Origin: Seleniibacterium sp963677135
GTDB lineage: Bacteria; Desulfobacterota; Desulfuromonadia; Desulfuromonadales; Geopsychrobacteraceae
NCBI GenBank assembly: GCA_963677135.2
Contig: CAXXLS010000005.1
Coordinates: 124,001 to 188,000 of the forward strand
DNA length: 64,000 bases
Direction of reading: 5' to 3'
How positions within the stretch are numbered: position 1 is the stretch's first letter; every line of letters begins with the position of its first letter. Positions 51,097-59,477 of this stretch are shown in pieces. Both the position numbers and the translations under genes were made by a program. The notes beneath the pieces were generated by a model. That model had not been told where the DNA came from, searched no databases, and saw nothing but the letters and a program-made list of their open reading frames with translations.

Positions 51097-52947
51097 TTAG
51101 AAGTGATGTCCGCCGGCGATGAAGGCATAGAGCATCAGCACCAGCAGGGAGATCCCGATAATAACGGCCGTGAAACCGAAGCCCTTGATGAAGAAATCGT
51201 AGGCGATGCCGCTCGGCTTCTCCTTGACATAGTTTTCGAGAATACCGGCCTCTTCATAGCGCTTCCACTGATCGCCGCGCTCCTCCATGAATTCTTCCTT
51301 GGGCAGTTCGCCGTTGAAGATAACGAAGTCCATCGGGAACTTCTCGGGCCGGCCGTGGGTATTGAAGAAATGCACCGTGAAGATAAACCCGGTCGCCAGC
51401 AGGGCCTCATCGGAATGGATGATGGTCGCCACGTTGAACACCCAGCCGGGCAGGAAGCTGCCGAAGAACTCCGGGAACCAGAGCATCAGCCCGGATCCGC
51501 CGATGGCAAACATACCCCAGAAGACGGCGATAAAGTCGAATTTCTCCCAGTAGGTCCAGCGATCAAAGGTCGGCTTGGGCCCCATGAACAGGAACCAGCG
51601 AACCATATTGGTCACATCCTGGATATCGCGCAGGTTCGGACACAGCGACTCGGGACCGAACAGGCGCCGGAAGAAATCGGCCGGATACTGCAGCTTGTAA
51701 AAGAGGAACTTGGCACTCATGAACAGGGCCGAAGCAAAGTAGATGAAAGTAATTCCGGCACCGACCCGGTGCAACAGCGCCGCGTTGGCGGCCCCGCCGT
51801 AGAAGGTCATCATCACCTTGGCCCAGTGCTGATCGGCGAACTTCAACGGCAGACCGGTCAGCGACAGGAGCAGGAAGCTGATGATAACCAGCAGGTGCAG
51901 GAAGATATGAACCTTGGTAAAGCGCCGGTAAATTTTGTGACCATCCGGAATGACATGATGATGTCCGGCAATCATCGCGCGTTTCTTCTCACGGTTTTCC
52001 ACAAAGCCGCGGAACAGCCACAGCAGGGTATGAATCCAGAACACGGCGAAGGTGCCGACCAGCAGGGCGGTCATGCTGACATAGGTATAATAGAGGATCG
52101 GATAGTTGTCTTTATCCGTCATCTTGCCGTGAGCATAGAATTTAACGAACTGGGCCGAAGAATTTTCATGACATTTGGCACAGGTCTCAACCAGATTGTC
52201 TCCGTACAGACTCGATTCAGGGTCCGTGTGAGGCAGAATGGAGTGCGAGGTATGGCAGTCGGCACAACCGGCCACTTTTTCTGGGAAACCCAGGGCGTAG
52301 TTTTTCCCGTGATAACTTTCCAGGTAGGTTTCAACGGCAATGTTGGTGATGCCGTTCTTCTCCATCAGCTGTTCATCGTCGTGACATTTCAGGCAGACAT
52401 CGGTATGAAAGGCGCGAACTTCATGATCATTGGGATCACCGAGTTCCTTGATTTCGTGAAGACCGTGGCAGTCCATGCAGCCGGCCGAATCCATGTTGCC
52501 GTCCTGAAGGGCCTTGCCGTGAATGGAGCCATGAAACTGTTCATGAGCGTCATCGTGACATTCCGCGCATTTCTGGACGGCGATCCGTTTGTCGTCATGC
52601 CAGGCCTGCTGGCTGTGGATTTCGGAGTGGCAGGTCGCGCACCCGATTTCATTCAGCTGATGGACACTGGCGTAGTGCTGTTCAGTCTCTTCCTTGTGGC
52701 AGCGAACGCACTTGACCGGTTCCGGCATCAGTTCGCCTTCCATGTGCAGATCGATATCGATCAGCTCGATATGACAGGCGACACACCCGTTGGCTCCGTG
52801 AACGGAATTGGTAAACTCCTCGGCGGAGATCACATCCTCATGACACTCCAGACAGGTTTCAGGGGAAGCAACAACCCCCTGGGCCATCGCCTGGGATGCG
52901 CACAGAAGAACCGCCAACAGCAGTAGGCCAAAAAGAAACTTTCGCAT
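51097..52947 (-). CDS. cbcL: CbcL: fused multihaem cytochrome c / di-haem cytochrome b quinol oxidase
   Basis: The 616-residue protein has a signal peptide (MRKFLFGLLLLAVLL), then nine CXXCH motifs (CLECH, CVACH, CVRCH, CATCH, CAECH, CMDCH, CLKCH, CADCH, CAKCH) within the first about 285 residues. A HydC/FdnI-like membrane domain with several helices and conserved His residues for haem b follows. Length and the nine-haem plus b-type layout match Geobacter CbcL, which oxidises menaquinol when acceptors have low potential. The ATG at 52947 has AGGAGAG upstream and is preferred to an open extension to 53094. Confidence 0.9.
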   Translation of the reverse strand: MRKFLFGLLLLAVLLCASQAMAQGVVASPETCLECHEDVISAEEFTNSVHGANGCVACHIELIDIDLHMEGELMPEPVKCVRCHKEETEQHYASVHQLNEIGCATCHSEIHSQQAWHDDKRIAVQKCAECHDDAHEQFHGSIHGKALQDGNMDSAGCMDCHGLHEIKELGDPNDHEVRAFHTDVCLKCHDDEQLMEKNGITNIAVETYLESYHGKNYALGFPEKVAGCADCHTSHSILPHTDPESSLYGDNLVETCAKCHENSSAQFVKFYAHGKMTDKDNYPILYYTYVSMTALLVGTFAVFWIHTLLWLFRGFVENREKKRAMIAGHHHVIPDGHKIYRRFTKVHIFLHLLVIISFLLLSLTGLPLKFADQHWAKVMMTFYGGAANAALLHRVGAGITFIYFASALFMSAKFLFYKLQYPADFFRRLFGPESLCPNLRDIQDVTNMVRWFLFMGPKPTFDRWTYWEKFDFIAVFWGMFAIGGSGLMLWFPEFFGSFLPGWVFNVATIIHSDEALLATGFIFTVHFFNTHGRPEKFPMDFVIFNGELPKEEFMEERGDQWKRYEEAGILENYVKEKPSGIAYDFFIKGFGFTAVIIGISLLVLMLYAFIAGGHHF

Positions 52948-53235
52948 GAACACTCTCCTTGATTGCAAAAAGTTCGGGTCGTCCCGCATACCAAACACGT
53001 GTGTCGCTGATATCCAATCCGATGTAGAGCAATCATTCTGCAAGTGGCAGGTCAGGCAGAACGATTCGGAAACCGAGGGGTTTTCGACAGCCAATACATA
53101 GAGGTTTCAGAATACAGTGCGGACAGTAACCTTATCCTTGAAATATTGCAACTAAAAATCTCTGATGAGCCCTTCAGAAAAGCTAATAACTGACTGAAAA
53201 ACTAAGGCATTTTCGATTTTTCCGGCAAATTGATC

Positions 53236-53252
53236 TTGTATACAATATACAA
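53236..53252. repeat. Inverted repeat TTGTATACAATATACAA
   Basis: A perfect 10-bp palindrome (TTGTATACAA) overlaps a longer dyad with half-sites TTGTAT and ATACAA. It lies directly next to the atpE terminator, about 290 bp upstream of cbcL, in a 356-bp gap (52948-53303) that otherwise holds no gene I can support. Confidence 0.35.
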
Positions 53253-53282
53253 AAAAAGCGCCTCTTTACGAGGCGCTTTTTT
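53251..53282 (-). terminator. Strong terminator after atpE
   Basis: Stem GCGCCTC/GAGGCGC with a five-base loop, flanked by seven A on one side and six T on the other, so it can stop transcription from either direction. It begins 22 bp after the atpE stop and separates the atp genes from cbcL. Confidence 0.93.
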
Positions 53283-53303
53283 AAATTTCTGCAAAATGAC
53301 TCT

Positions 53304-53570
53304 TTATTTGGTGACCAGCGCGACGACCTGCTCGGTGAACGGGTTGGCGAACAGGATGATCATGGCAACAACGAAAACGTAAATGGCCAGGGACTCGATC
53401 ATGGCCAGACCGATCATCATGGTGGTCAGAATTTTACCGGAAGCACCGGGGTTACGGGCAACGCCTTCACAGGCACTGCGGATAGCCATCCCCTGACCGA
53501 TCCCGGTACCGACCGAGCCAAGTCCCATTCCAAGTCCGGCAGCAAGCATACACCAAGCGAAAAATTCCAT
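53304..53570 (-). CDS. atpE: ATP synthase Fo subunit c
   Basis: An 88-residue hairpin protein of the rotor ring. The ion-binding Glu is E59 in MIESLAIY, and the polar loop is ARNP. Gln26 in helix 1, Ser60 and Tyr64 match part of the sodium-type signature, but the residue after Ser is Leu, not Thr. The start MEFFAW at 53570 is preferred to an upstream in-frame ATG (53639). It is the last gene of an Fo-only operon. Confidence 0.94.
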   Translation of the reverse strand: MEFFAWCMLAAGLGMGLGSVGTGIGQGMAIRSACEGVARNPGASGKILTTMMIGLAMIESLAIYVFVVAMIILFANPFTEQVVALVTK

Positions 53571-53662
53571 GTTCTTTCTCCTTCTCCAATAATGTATTCG
53601 ATTGTTCCCATATCTGTATGGGACTTGCTTTTCACCCATGTGAAAAGCCTGAGAATCAAGAA

Positions 53663-54337
53663 TCAGTGAGCCTCTTCAAGAGCTCCGGCAATATAGATCA
53701 TGGCCAGCAGAGTAAAAACGAACGTCTGAATGAAGGCCACCAGAACCCCCATCAGCATCATCGGTATCGGCAGGAACAGCGGCACCAGGGCGATGAAAAT
53801 CATCAGAACGATTTCGTGGCCGTACATGTTGCCGAAAAGACGCAGAGTCAGAGACAGCGGGCGGGCCAGATGACCGATAATCTCGATAATGAACATCAGG
53901 GGAGCCAGCCAGACAATCGGCCCCATGAAATGCTTGAGGTAGGCGACCCCATGCTTCTTGATGCCGACATAATGGGTCATGAAGAAGACAATCAGCGCCA
54001 GGGCGGCGTTGGTATTGAGGTTTGCGGTCGGCGGATAAAATCCCGGGATCAGGGCAATCAGGTTACTGACCAGAATGAACAGAGCAAAGGTCGCAATCAG
54101 CGGAAAAAACTGTTTGCCTTCCTCGCCCATGGTCTCTTCCAGAAGGCCGTCGATGCCGGTGATCACGGTCTCCATGAAATTCTGCAGGCCGGAAGGAACC
54201 AGGGACAGAGAGCGGGAGGCCAGAAAGGCAACCAGCAGCAGGACCAGCATAACGAACCAGGTATAGGTTACATGCTCGCCAATATGGAGATGCAATTGCT
54301 GTTCAAGCCACTGAAGAAACAAAAACGGATGCGTCAT
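53663..54337 (-). CDS. atpB: ATP synthase Fo subunit a
   Basis: A 224-residue stator membrane protein. The essential Arg is R166 in LRLFGNM, and a conserved QTFVFTLLAMIYI helix closes the protein. It forms the ion half-channels against the c ring. It lies between the atpI and atpE genes. Confidence 0.95.
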   Translation of the reverse strand: MTHPFLFLQWLEQQLHLHIGEHVTYTWFVMLVLLLVAFLASRSLSLVPSGLQNFMETVITGIDGLLEETMGEEGKQFFPLIATFALFILVSNLIALIPGFYPPTANLNTNAALALIVFFMTHYVGIKKHGVAYLKHFMGPIVWLAPLMFIIEIIGHLARPLSLTLRLFGNMYGHEIVLMIFIALVPLFLPIPMMLMGVLVAFIQTFVFTLLAMIYIAGALEEAH

Positions 54338-54369
54338 GGTTTTTCTCCTGTCCTAGATATCAATTCATC

Positions 54370-54735
54370 TCAATAAAGACGCTTTAACAGTGTAAAAAGC
54401 AGATTGATCACGATGACCGACAGGCCCACCGATAAAGCCAGGGGGTGAAGTCCTCCCCGGACCAGCAACAGATAAATTGCACAGGCAATAAACAGCAGCC
54501 TGAATAAATAGTTTCTTTGAAAACCCTTTCTCGACGCCAGATGGGGCTCGTTAATCAGCCTGGTCAGCGACCTGCCCAGCCAGCGATAGTTGATGATCGC
54601 CAGCACTCCCCCGGCCAGCACTCCCAGTGACAGTTTCATATCCTGCCACAATAAACTCAGCAGCAACAACACGATGAGTATGATCCAGTTGCGCAGAGCC
54701 ATTTCAGCCAGCAACTGATCATCATTATCCGTCAT
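54370..54735 (-). CDS. atpI: ATP synthase subunit I-like protein
   Basis: A 121-residue protein with four hydrophobic segments, at the AtpI position before atpB. AtpI assists assembly of the c ring. The start at 54735 overlaps the end of the atpZ gene by 11 bp; an upstream in-frame ATG exists at 54783. Confidence 0.75.
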   Translation of the reverse strand: MTDNDDQLLAEMALRNWIILIVLLLLSLLWQDMKLSLGVLAGGVLAIINYRWLGRSLTRLINEPHLASRKGFQRNYLFRLLFIACAIYLLLVRGGLHPLALSVGLSVIVINLLFTLLKRLY

Positions 54736-54985
54736 GATCGCTATCGTTCTGCCGTTCCTGCTCTTCCTGACGGCGCAGTTCACGCCTGGTCAGGATAAAA
54801 ACATTGCGAAACCCGGAGACGATGCCGAACCCCAGCATCACCAGGGTAAAAATCGGCTTCGTTTCCAGCCACAGATCAAGGTAATGGCCCATGGCCAGAC
54901 CGATCAGAATGGCGACAACCAGTGAAATTCCGACACTGGAAAGAAATCCCAGGCTTTTGTATAGTTGGCGTTTATCTTCGCTCAT
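54725..54985 (-). CDS. AtpZ/AtpI-family protein
   Basis: An 86-residue protein with two helices (GISLVVAILIGLAMGHYLD and IFTLVMLGFGIVSGFRNVF) and a charged tail, as in AtpZ. It starts the Fo operon, about 36 bp downstream of a predicted transcription start. Confidence 0.75.
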   Translation of the reverse strand: MSEDKRQLYKSLGFLSSVGISLVVAILIGLAMGHYLDLWLETKPIFTLVMLGFGIVSGFRNVFILTRRELRRQEEQERQNDSDHDG

Positions 54986-55027
54986 CTGACATCACGTCCG
55001 GCCCCGGCTGCGCCTGCAAGGCGATTC

Positions 55028-55056
55028 CTGATACCACAGCAGCAGCCTGAAGTCAA
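55028..55056 (-). promoter_or_regulatory. Promoter of the Fo operon
   Basis: Minus-strand TTGACT (five of six bases) and TATCAG (four of six) are separated by 17 bp. Transcription would start near 55021, 36 bp before the first gene. Confidence 0.55.
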
Positions 55057-55149
55057 TCGCTTTATCCTCAGACTAAAACCGCATTTGATTTAAAAATATG
55101 TTTATTTTAAACAGGTTACAGATCCCGCCAAAAACTTTCGTGCGGCCTG

Positions 55150-56433
55150 TTACAACTCGTTCAAAGAACTCGCTACGGCCTCGATGGTTTTATCAAGATC
55201 CTCCCGGCTGTGGGCGATGCTCATGAACCCGGCTTCAAACTGCGAAGGAGCGAGGTTGATCCCCTTCTCCAGCATGCTCCGGAAAAACCTGCTGAAGGTT
55301 TCCGTGTCGCTCTGTGCGGCATCGGCGAAGGAATTGACCGGACCTGCGCAAAAATAGGTACAGAACATCGCACCGACGCGCTGGAAACAAGTGGCCACCG
55401 AACTGTTGCCCGCCGCCTGCAGCAGACCTTTTTCAAGGTACGCGCTTTTTTCTTCCAGCTGCTGATAGAACCCGTCTTCCCTGAGCAGTTTGAGAGTCGC
55501 GATCCCGGCACTCATCGCCAGAGGATTTCCGGACAGAGTCCCGGCCTGGTAGACGCCCCCTTCAGGAGACAGGCACTCCATGATCTCGCGCTTGCCGCCG
55601 AAAGCGCCGACGGGCAGACCGCCGCCGATAATTTTTCCCAGGGCCACCAGATCGCCACGCACTCCGAACCGTTCCTGGGCGCCACCGAAGGCCACCCGGA
55701 AGCCGGTCATGACCTCATCAACAATCAGGACGATCCCCTCGGCGGTACACAGCTCGCGCAAACCTTCCAGAAACCCGGGCAGCGGAGGAACGCACCCCAT
55801 GTTGCCGGCGATCGGCTCGAGGATAATACAGGCGATCTCTCCCTTATTCGCCGCCACGAGACCTTTCACCTCGTCAAGGTCGTTGTAGGTCGCGGTCAGG
55901 GTATACTTGGCGAAGTCTGCCGGCACCCCGGGCGAGGTGGGGACACCGAAGGTCGCCGCACCGCTGCCGGCCTTGACCAGCAAGGAATCGGCATGGCCAT
56001 GATAGCAGCCGTCAAATTTGAGGATCTTGTCACGCCCGGTATAGCCGCGGGCCAGGCGGATGGCGCTCATGGTCGCTTCGGTTCCGGAGGACACCATGCG
56101 GACCTTTTCAATATTCGGATAGGCCTGAATCACCAGCTCCGCCAGATCGGTCTCGCGCGCCGTGGGTGCGCCGAAGGAGGCGCCGCTCAGAGCGGTCTCG
56201 CGGATCGCTTCGACGACCTTGGGGTGACAGTGCCCGAGAATCATCGGCCCCCAGGAGCCGACATAGTCGATATAGTCATTGCCGTCGGCATCGTAAATCT
56301 TCGAACCTGCCGCCTTCTCGATAAAGATCGGATTGCAGCCAACCGATTTGAATGCCCGCACCGGGCTGTTGACTCCACCGGGAATGACATTTTTGGCGGC
56401 GTTGAACAGAGCTTCTGATTTCTGGTGGTTCAT
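55150..56433 (-). CDS. hemL: Glutamate-1-semialdehyde 2,1-aminomutase
   Basis: A 427-residue PLP enzyme of the C5 haem pathway that makes 5-aminolevulinate. The blocks GGVNSPVRAF, GSWGPMILGH, VSSGTEATMSAIRLARG and the PLP Lys in GKIIGGGLPVGAFGG are complete. It stands alone on the minus strand, divergent from the porin gene, and fits the heavy haem demand of a cytochrome-rich cell. Confidence 0.96.
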   Translation of the reverse strand: MNHQKSEALFNAAKNVIPGGVNSPVRAFKSVGCNPIFIEKAAGSKIYDADGNDYIDYVGSWGPMILGHCHPKVVEAIRETALSGASFGAPTARETDLAELVIQAYPNIEKVRMVSSGTEATMSAIRLARGYTGRDKILKFDGCYHGHADSLLVKAGSGAATFGVPTSPGVPADFAKYTLTATYNDLDEVKGLVAANKGEIACIILEPIAGNMGCVPPLPGFLEGLRELCTAEGIVLIVDEVMTGFRVAFGGAQERFGVRGDLVALGKIIGGGLPVGAFGGKREIMECLSPEGGVYQAGTLSGNPLAMSAGIATLKLLREDGFYQQLEEKSAYLEKGLLQAAGNSSVATCFQRVGAMFCTYFCAGPVNSFADAAQSDTETFSRFFRSMLEKGINLAPSQFEAGFMSIAHSREDLDKTIEAVASSLNEL

Positions 56434-56521
56434 AGATTGTTTCTCCCTGAGAAGATAGCCATTGAAGACAGCGGCTTGCGATTATGAGTCCGAAAGAAAA
56501 CACCAACCCGAATTCGTTAAC

Positions 56522-56555
56522 ACAGGCTCCCTGGGCTGTCAAGAAATGAGCCTGT
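56522..56555. repeat. Inverted repeat in the hemL-fadL intergenic region
   Basis: ACAGGCTC and GAGCCTGT form a perfect 8-bp dyad with an 18-base spacer. The spacer contains TTGACA on the minus strand (56537-56542), a possible -35 for hemL, though I find no good -10. Confidence 0.3.
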
Positions 56556-56607
56556 CCCGCCCGGACAAAATACAGACCCACTTTTCACCTAAAAGAATAG
56601 TGTTTTA

Positions 56608-56637
56608 TTGCATCAAACATACAAATTCGAATACTAT
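56608..56637 (+). promoter_or_regulatory. Promoter candidate for the FadL-family gene
   Basis: TTGCAT and TACTAT are separated by 18 bp, each matching four of six consensus bases or nearly so. The start codon lies 65 bp downstream. Confidence 0.35.
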
Positions 56638-56701
56638 GACCAAATTTCGTTGCAAACGACTTTTCCAGGTTTTAATTTTCATTGAAAGGGATCCGCCGCT
56701 T

Positions 56702-58057
56702 ATGACAAAAAAATCTCTGTTTCTGGTAATGATGCTCTTGCTGCTCTGCTGTGGTCAGGCTTCGGCCTCGGGATTTGCCATTATCGAGCAGTCTGTTTCG
56801 GGACTTGGAAATTCATTCGCAGGCGGTGCCGCCGGCGCCGAAGATTCCAGCACGGTCTTCTTCAACCCGGCGGGCATGATGCTGCTGGAAGGGCAGCAGA
56901 TAACGGCCGGCACCCATCTCATCATGCCATCGACCAAGTTTAAAGCTGAAACGGCCACCAATGCCATAGGGACGACACTTGGCAACGACAACGGGGGTGA
57001 AGGAGGCGTCGACAAAGTCGTTCCCAACCTCTATTACACCAACCGGATTTCTGAAAAACTGGCCTTCGGTCTTGGCATAACCGCCCCTTTCGGTCTCGCT
57101 ACTGAATACGACAAAACCTGGGTTGGCCGCTATCACGCCGTCGAATCGGATGTGATGACCGTCAATATCAACCCGGCTGTCGCCTTCAAGGCAACAGACA
57201 AGCTGAGTTTCGGATTCGGCATCAGCGCTCAATATATGGATGCCACACTGTCAAGTATGGTTGACGGTGGGTTGGTTGTCTATGCCGGATCGGGATACAA
57301 TTCTGCCTATGCCGGACTGGTCAGCAATCCCGCCTATGATGTTCTGGTCGAGAACACCGGGGACGACTGGGGCTATGGGTACAACCTGGGAATGATGTAC
57401 GAATTCACGCCAGGCACCCGAATGGGACTTTCTTACCGGTCAGAGATCAAGCATAAGCTTGAAGGGCAAGTAAAGTCGTCTGTTCCTGCCGCCCTGCTCG
57501 CCCTCAATCCCACCCTGGCAGGCTATTTCCAGACCCAGGACATTAACGGGTCCATCACCCTGCCGGCGATGGCATCGATCAGTTTTTTCCATCAATTGAC
57601 CGACAAGCTCGCCCTCATGGCAGATATTTCCTGGACAGAATGGAGCAGTTTCGATGAGTTGACGATTAACTTTGAAGGGACCGGCATCGCCGGGAATCCT
57701 GACACCACCACCACCGAAAACTGGGACGACACCTGGCGCTACGCCATCGGCGCGAGCTACCAGGCCACCGAAAGGCTGCTGCTCAGAACCGGCCTCGCCT
57801 ACGACGAGACCCCCATTTCCGACGAGTACCGCACCCCGCGCATTCCGGGCGAAGACCGCATCTGGCTGTCTTTGGGGGTCGGCTTCCAGATTCTTGAGCG
57901 CCTGGCCCTTGACGCCGGGTACGTGCACCTGTTCGTCGACGATTCGAAAATGGAAAAATCCGCTTCAACTCCCGAAGATGCATCCCGCGGCACCGTCGTC
58001 GGCGAATTTGAGAACTCCGTCGATATCGTCAGCGTCCAGCTCAGTTACAATTTCTGA
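56702..58057 (+). CDS. FadL/TodX-family outer-membrane transporter
   Basis: A 451-residue beta-barrel porin for hydrophobic compounds. A signal peptide (MTKKSLFLVMMLLLLCC, ending ASA) precedes the family N-terminus SGFAIIEQSVSGLGNSFAGG and the STVFFNPAGMM block, which form the hatch region; the protein ends in Phe (QLSYNF) as outer-membrane barrels do. The start at 56702 is chosen because the long upstream extension lacks a signal peptide. Confidence 0.9.
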   Translation: MTKKSLFLVMMLLLLCCGQASASGFAIIEQSVSGLGNSFAGGAAGAEDSSTVFFNPAGMMLLEGQQITAGTHLIMPSTKFKAETATNAIGTTLGNDNGGEGGVDKVVPNLYYTNRISEKLAFGLGITAPFGLATEYDKTWVGRYHAVESDVMTVNINPAVAFKATDKLSFGFGISAQYMDATLSSMVDGGLVVYAGSGYNSAYAGLVSNPAYDVLVENTGDDWGYGYNLGMMYEFTPGTRMGLSYRSEIKHKLEGQVKSSVPAALLALNPTLAGYFQTQDINGSITLPAMASISFFHQLTDKLALMADISWTEWSSFDELTINFEGTGIAGNPDTTTTENWDDTWRYAIGASYQATERLLLRTGLAYDETPISDEYRTPRIPGEDRIWLSLGVGFQILERLALDAGYVHLFVDDSKMEKSASTPEDASRGTVVGEFENSVDIVSVQLSYNF

Positions 58058-58092
58058 CTCATTCGGCCGGCCAGTCCGAATTATGAGATCAG

Positions 58093-58108
58093 ATCTGAAA
58101 TTTCAGAT
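58093..58108. repeat. 16-bp perfect palindrome after the porin gene
   Basis: ATCTGAAATTTCAGAT is self-complementary and lies 36 bp past the porin stop and about 60 bp before the metallo-hydrolase start. It may be an operator. Confidence 0.35.
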
Positions 58109-58115
58109 TGAAAAT

Positions 58116-58154
58116 CGCCTCAGCGCTCCTCTTGTCTTAAAGAGCGCTGAGGCG
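58116..58154 (+). promoter_or_regulatory. Strong hairpin just upstream of the metallo-hydrolase gene
   Basis: CGCCTCAGCGCTC and GAGCGCTGAGGCG form a perfect 13-bp stem with a 13-base loop, ending 12 bp before the ATG at 58167. No T-run follows, so it is not a standard terminator; it would limit ribosome access or block read-through from the porin gene. Confidence 0.5.
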
Positions 58155-58166
58155 TAAACTGGCGCC

Positions 58167-59117
58167 ATGATTCCGGGACAGCACACCATCGACACCCCCT
58201 ACTTCGTCGGACCGGTCCACTGCTACAGCACCGAGATTGACGGAGAACTGGTCCTTTTCGACACCGGCCCGCCGACCCTGACCGCCTGCAGGTACCTGCA
58301 GGAGCATCTCGACCTGACGCGCCTGAAACATGTCATCGTCACCCATTGCCATCTCGATCATTTCGGCCTGGCTCACTGGCTCGAGAAAGGCACCGGTGCC
58401 ACCGTCTACATCCCCTTCCGCGACGCCCTCAGGTTCCAGAACCAGTCCCGGCGCCAGGAGCTGCTCCACGACCTGCTGCGCCAGATCGGTTTTGGCGAGG
58501 CGTTTGTCAGCCGGTTTTTGAGCCGGGAAAGTGTCAAGGAACTCACTCCGAGCGAACCGGAACACTATAGGATTATCGAGGAGAGCGACCTTCCCCAACG
58601 CCTTGGCATCGTCCCCCTGTCCTGCCCGGGGCACTCGCAGAGCGACCTGGTTCTCCAGGGGCCGGGGTGGGCGGTCACCGGGGATACGCTCCTCAAGGGG
58701 ATTTTCCAGACCCCCCTGCTCGATGTCGACCTGCTCTCGGAACAACGCTTCCGCAACTACCAGGTCTACTGCACCAGCCTGGTCAAGCTGGCGACCCTCA
58801 GGGGCAAGAAGATTCTTCCCGGCCACCGCAACGGCATCGACAGTGTCGACAGCTGCCTGCTTTTCTATCTGCAAAAGCTGCTGGACCGCGCCGCGCGGGT
58901 CAAGACGTTCCCCCTGAGCATGAACGCCGTGGAAACCATCTGCAACCTGGTCGGCGACAAGCTGACCTCTCCGTTCATCAGCTACCTGAAAGCCTCGGAG
59001 ATCATTTTTCTGCGTGATTTTCTGGCCGAACCGAAGCTATTATGTCAGGCAACCAGAGAGATCGGCTTATATCCTCAGCTGGCAGACCGTTTCGCCGAAT
59101 TTATTTCACCAGCCTGA
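58167..59117 (+). CDS. Metallo-beta-lactamase-fold hydrolase, intact copy
   Basis: A 316-residue protein with the MBL metal motif THCHLDHFG (H60, H62, D64, H65), a second His in CPGHSQSD, the bridging Asp in TGDTLL and a third His region LPGHRNGIDS. It is probably a cytoplasmic thioesterase or glyoxalase-type hydrolase; the substrate is unknown. A diverged, frameshifted paralogue lies at 60848-61814. A ferredoxin and an MFS gene lie between them. Confidence 0.82.
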   Translation: MIPGQHTIDTPYFVGPVHCYSTEIDGELVLFDTGPPTLTACRYLQEHLDLTRLKHVIVTHCHLDHFGLAHWLEKGTGATVYIPFRDALRFQNQSRRQELLHDLLRQIGFGEAFVSRFLSRESVKELTPSEPEHYRIIEESDLPQRLGIVPLSCPGHSQSDLVLQGPGWAVTGDTLLKGIFQTPLLDVDLLSEQRFRNYQVYCTSLVKLATLRGKKILPGHRNGIDSVDSCLLFYLQKLLDRAARVKTFPLSMNAVETICNLVGDKLTSPFISYLKASEIIFLRDFLAEPKLLCQATREIGLYPQLADRFAEFISPA

Positions 59118-59155
59118 AAGAGCAGGATGGCCAATCATCCTGGATGGAGGCTTTT

Positions 59156-59368
59156 ATGCCTGTTGTCGTTCTGGATCACTGTACCGGGTGCGGAGCCTGT
59201 GTCGCCAGTTGCACGGCTGCGGCCATCTCCCTGCAAACGGAAGGTCCGGACGGCTTCGGCCGAAAAAAAGCCGTGGTCTCCTACGCGCTCTGCCTGAGCT
59301 GCGGGGCCTGCCTTCTGGCCTGCCCGCACCAGGCCATCGCGTTTGCCTCCAGCGGTCTGAGAAAATAA
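59156..59368 (+). CDS. 2x[4Fe-4S] ferredoxin
   Basis: A 70-residue ferredoxin with CTGCGACVASC and CLSCGACLLACP. The ATG at 59156 has GGAGG eight bases upstream, which decides it against an open extension to 59042 that overlaps the hydrolase gene. It is likely a low-potential electron carrier. Confidence 0.85.
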   Translation: MPVVVLDHCTGCGACVASCTAAAISLQTEGPDGFGRKKAVVSYALCLSCGACLLACPHQAIAFASSGLRK

Positions 59369-59477
59369 GCGATACCAGCCCAGAACAGACTGTCAGCCAC
59401 CATCAGCAACCCTCTGATTGACCTGTTTATGAGAGAATCGGCCTGCCCTTCAGGCCCTCGTTCCAGCCAAAGAACCC

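Noticed and set aside
53036..53051. Possible sigma-54 promoter before cbcL (TGACCTGCCACTTGCA, minus strand)
   Set aside because: The -12 element is good, but the near-invariant GG of the -24 element is GA, and no dyad lies upstream.
52948..53094. In-frame extension of CbcL upstream of its signal peptide, containing a CLTCH motif
   Set aside because: The ATG at 52947 has AGGAGAG at the right distance and begins a typical signal peptide; the extension has no ribosome site and would bury the signal peptide.
59042..59155. Longer version of the ferredoxin starting at 59042
   Set aside because: That start lies within the hydrolase gene; GGAGG before 59156 marks the real start and gives the standard ferredoxin length.
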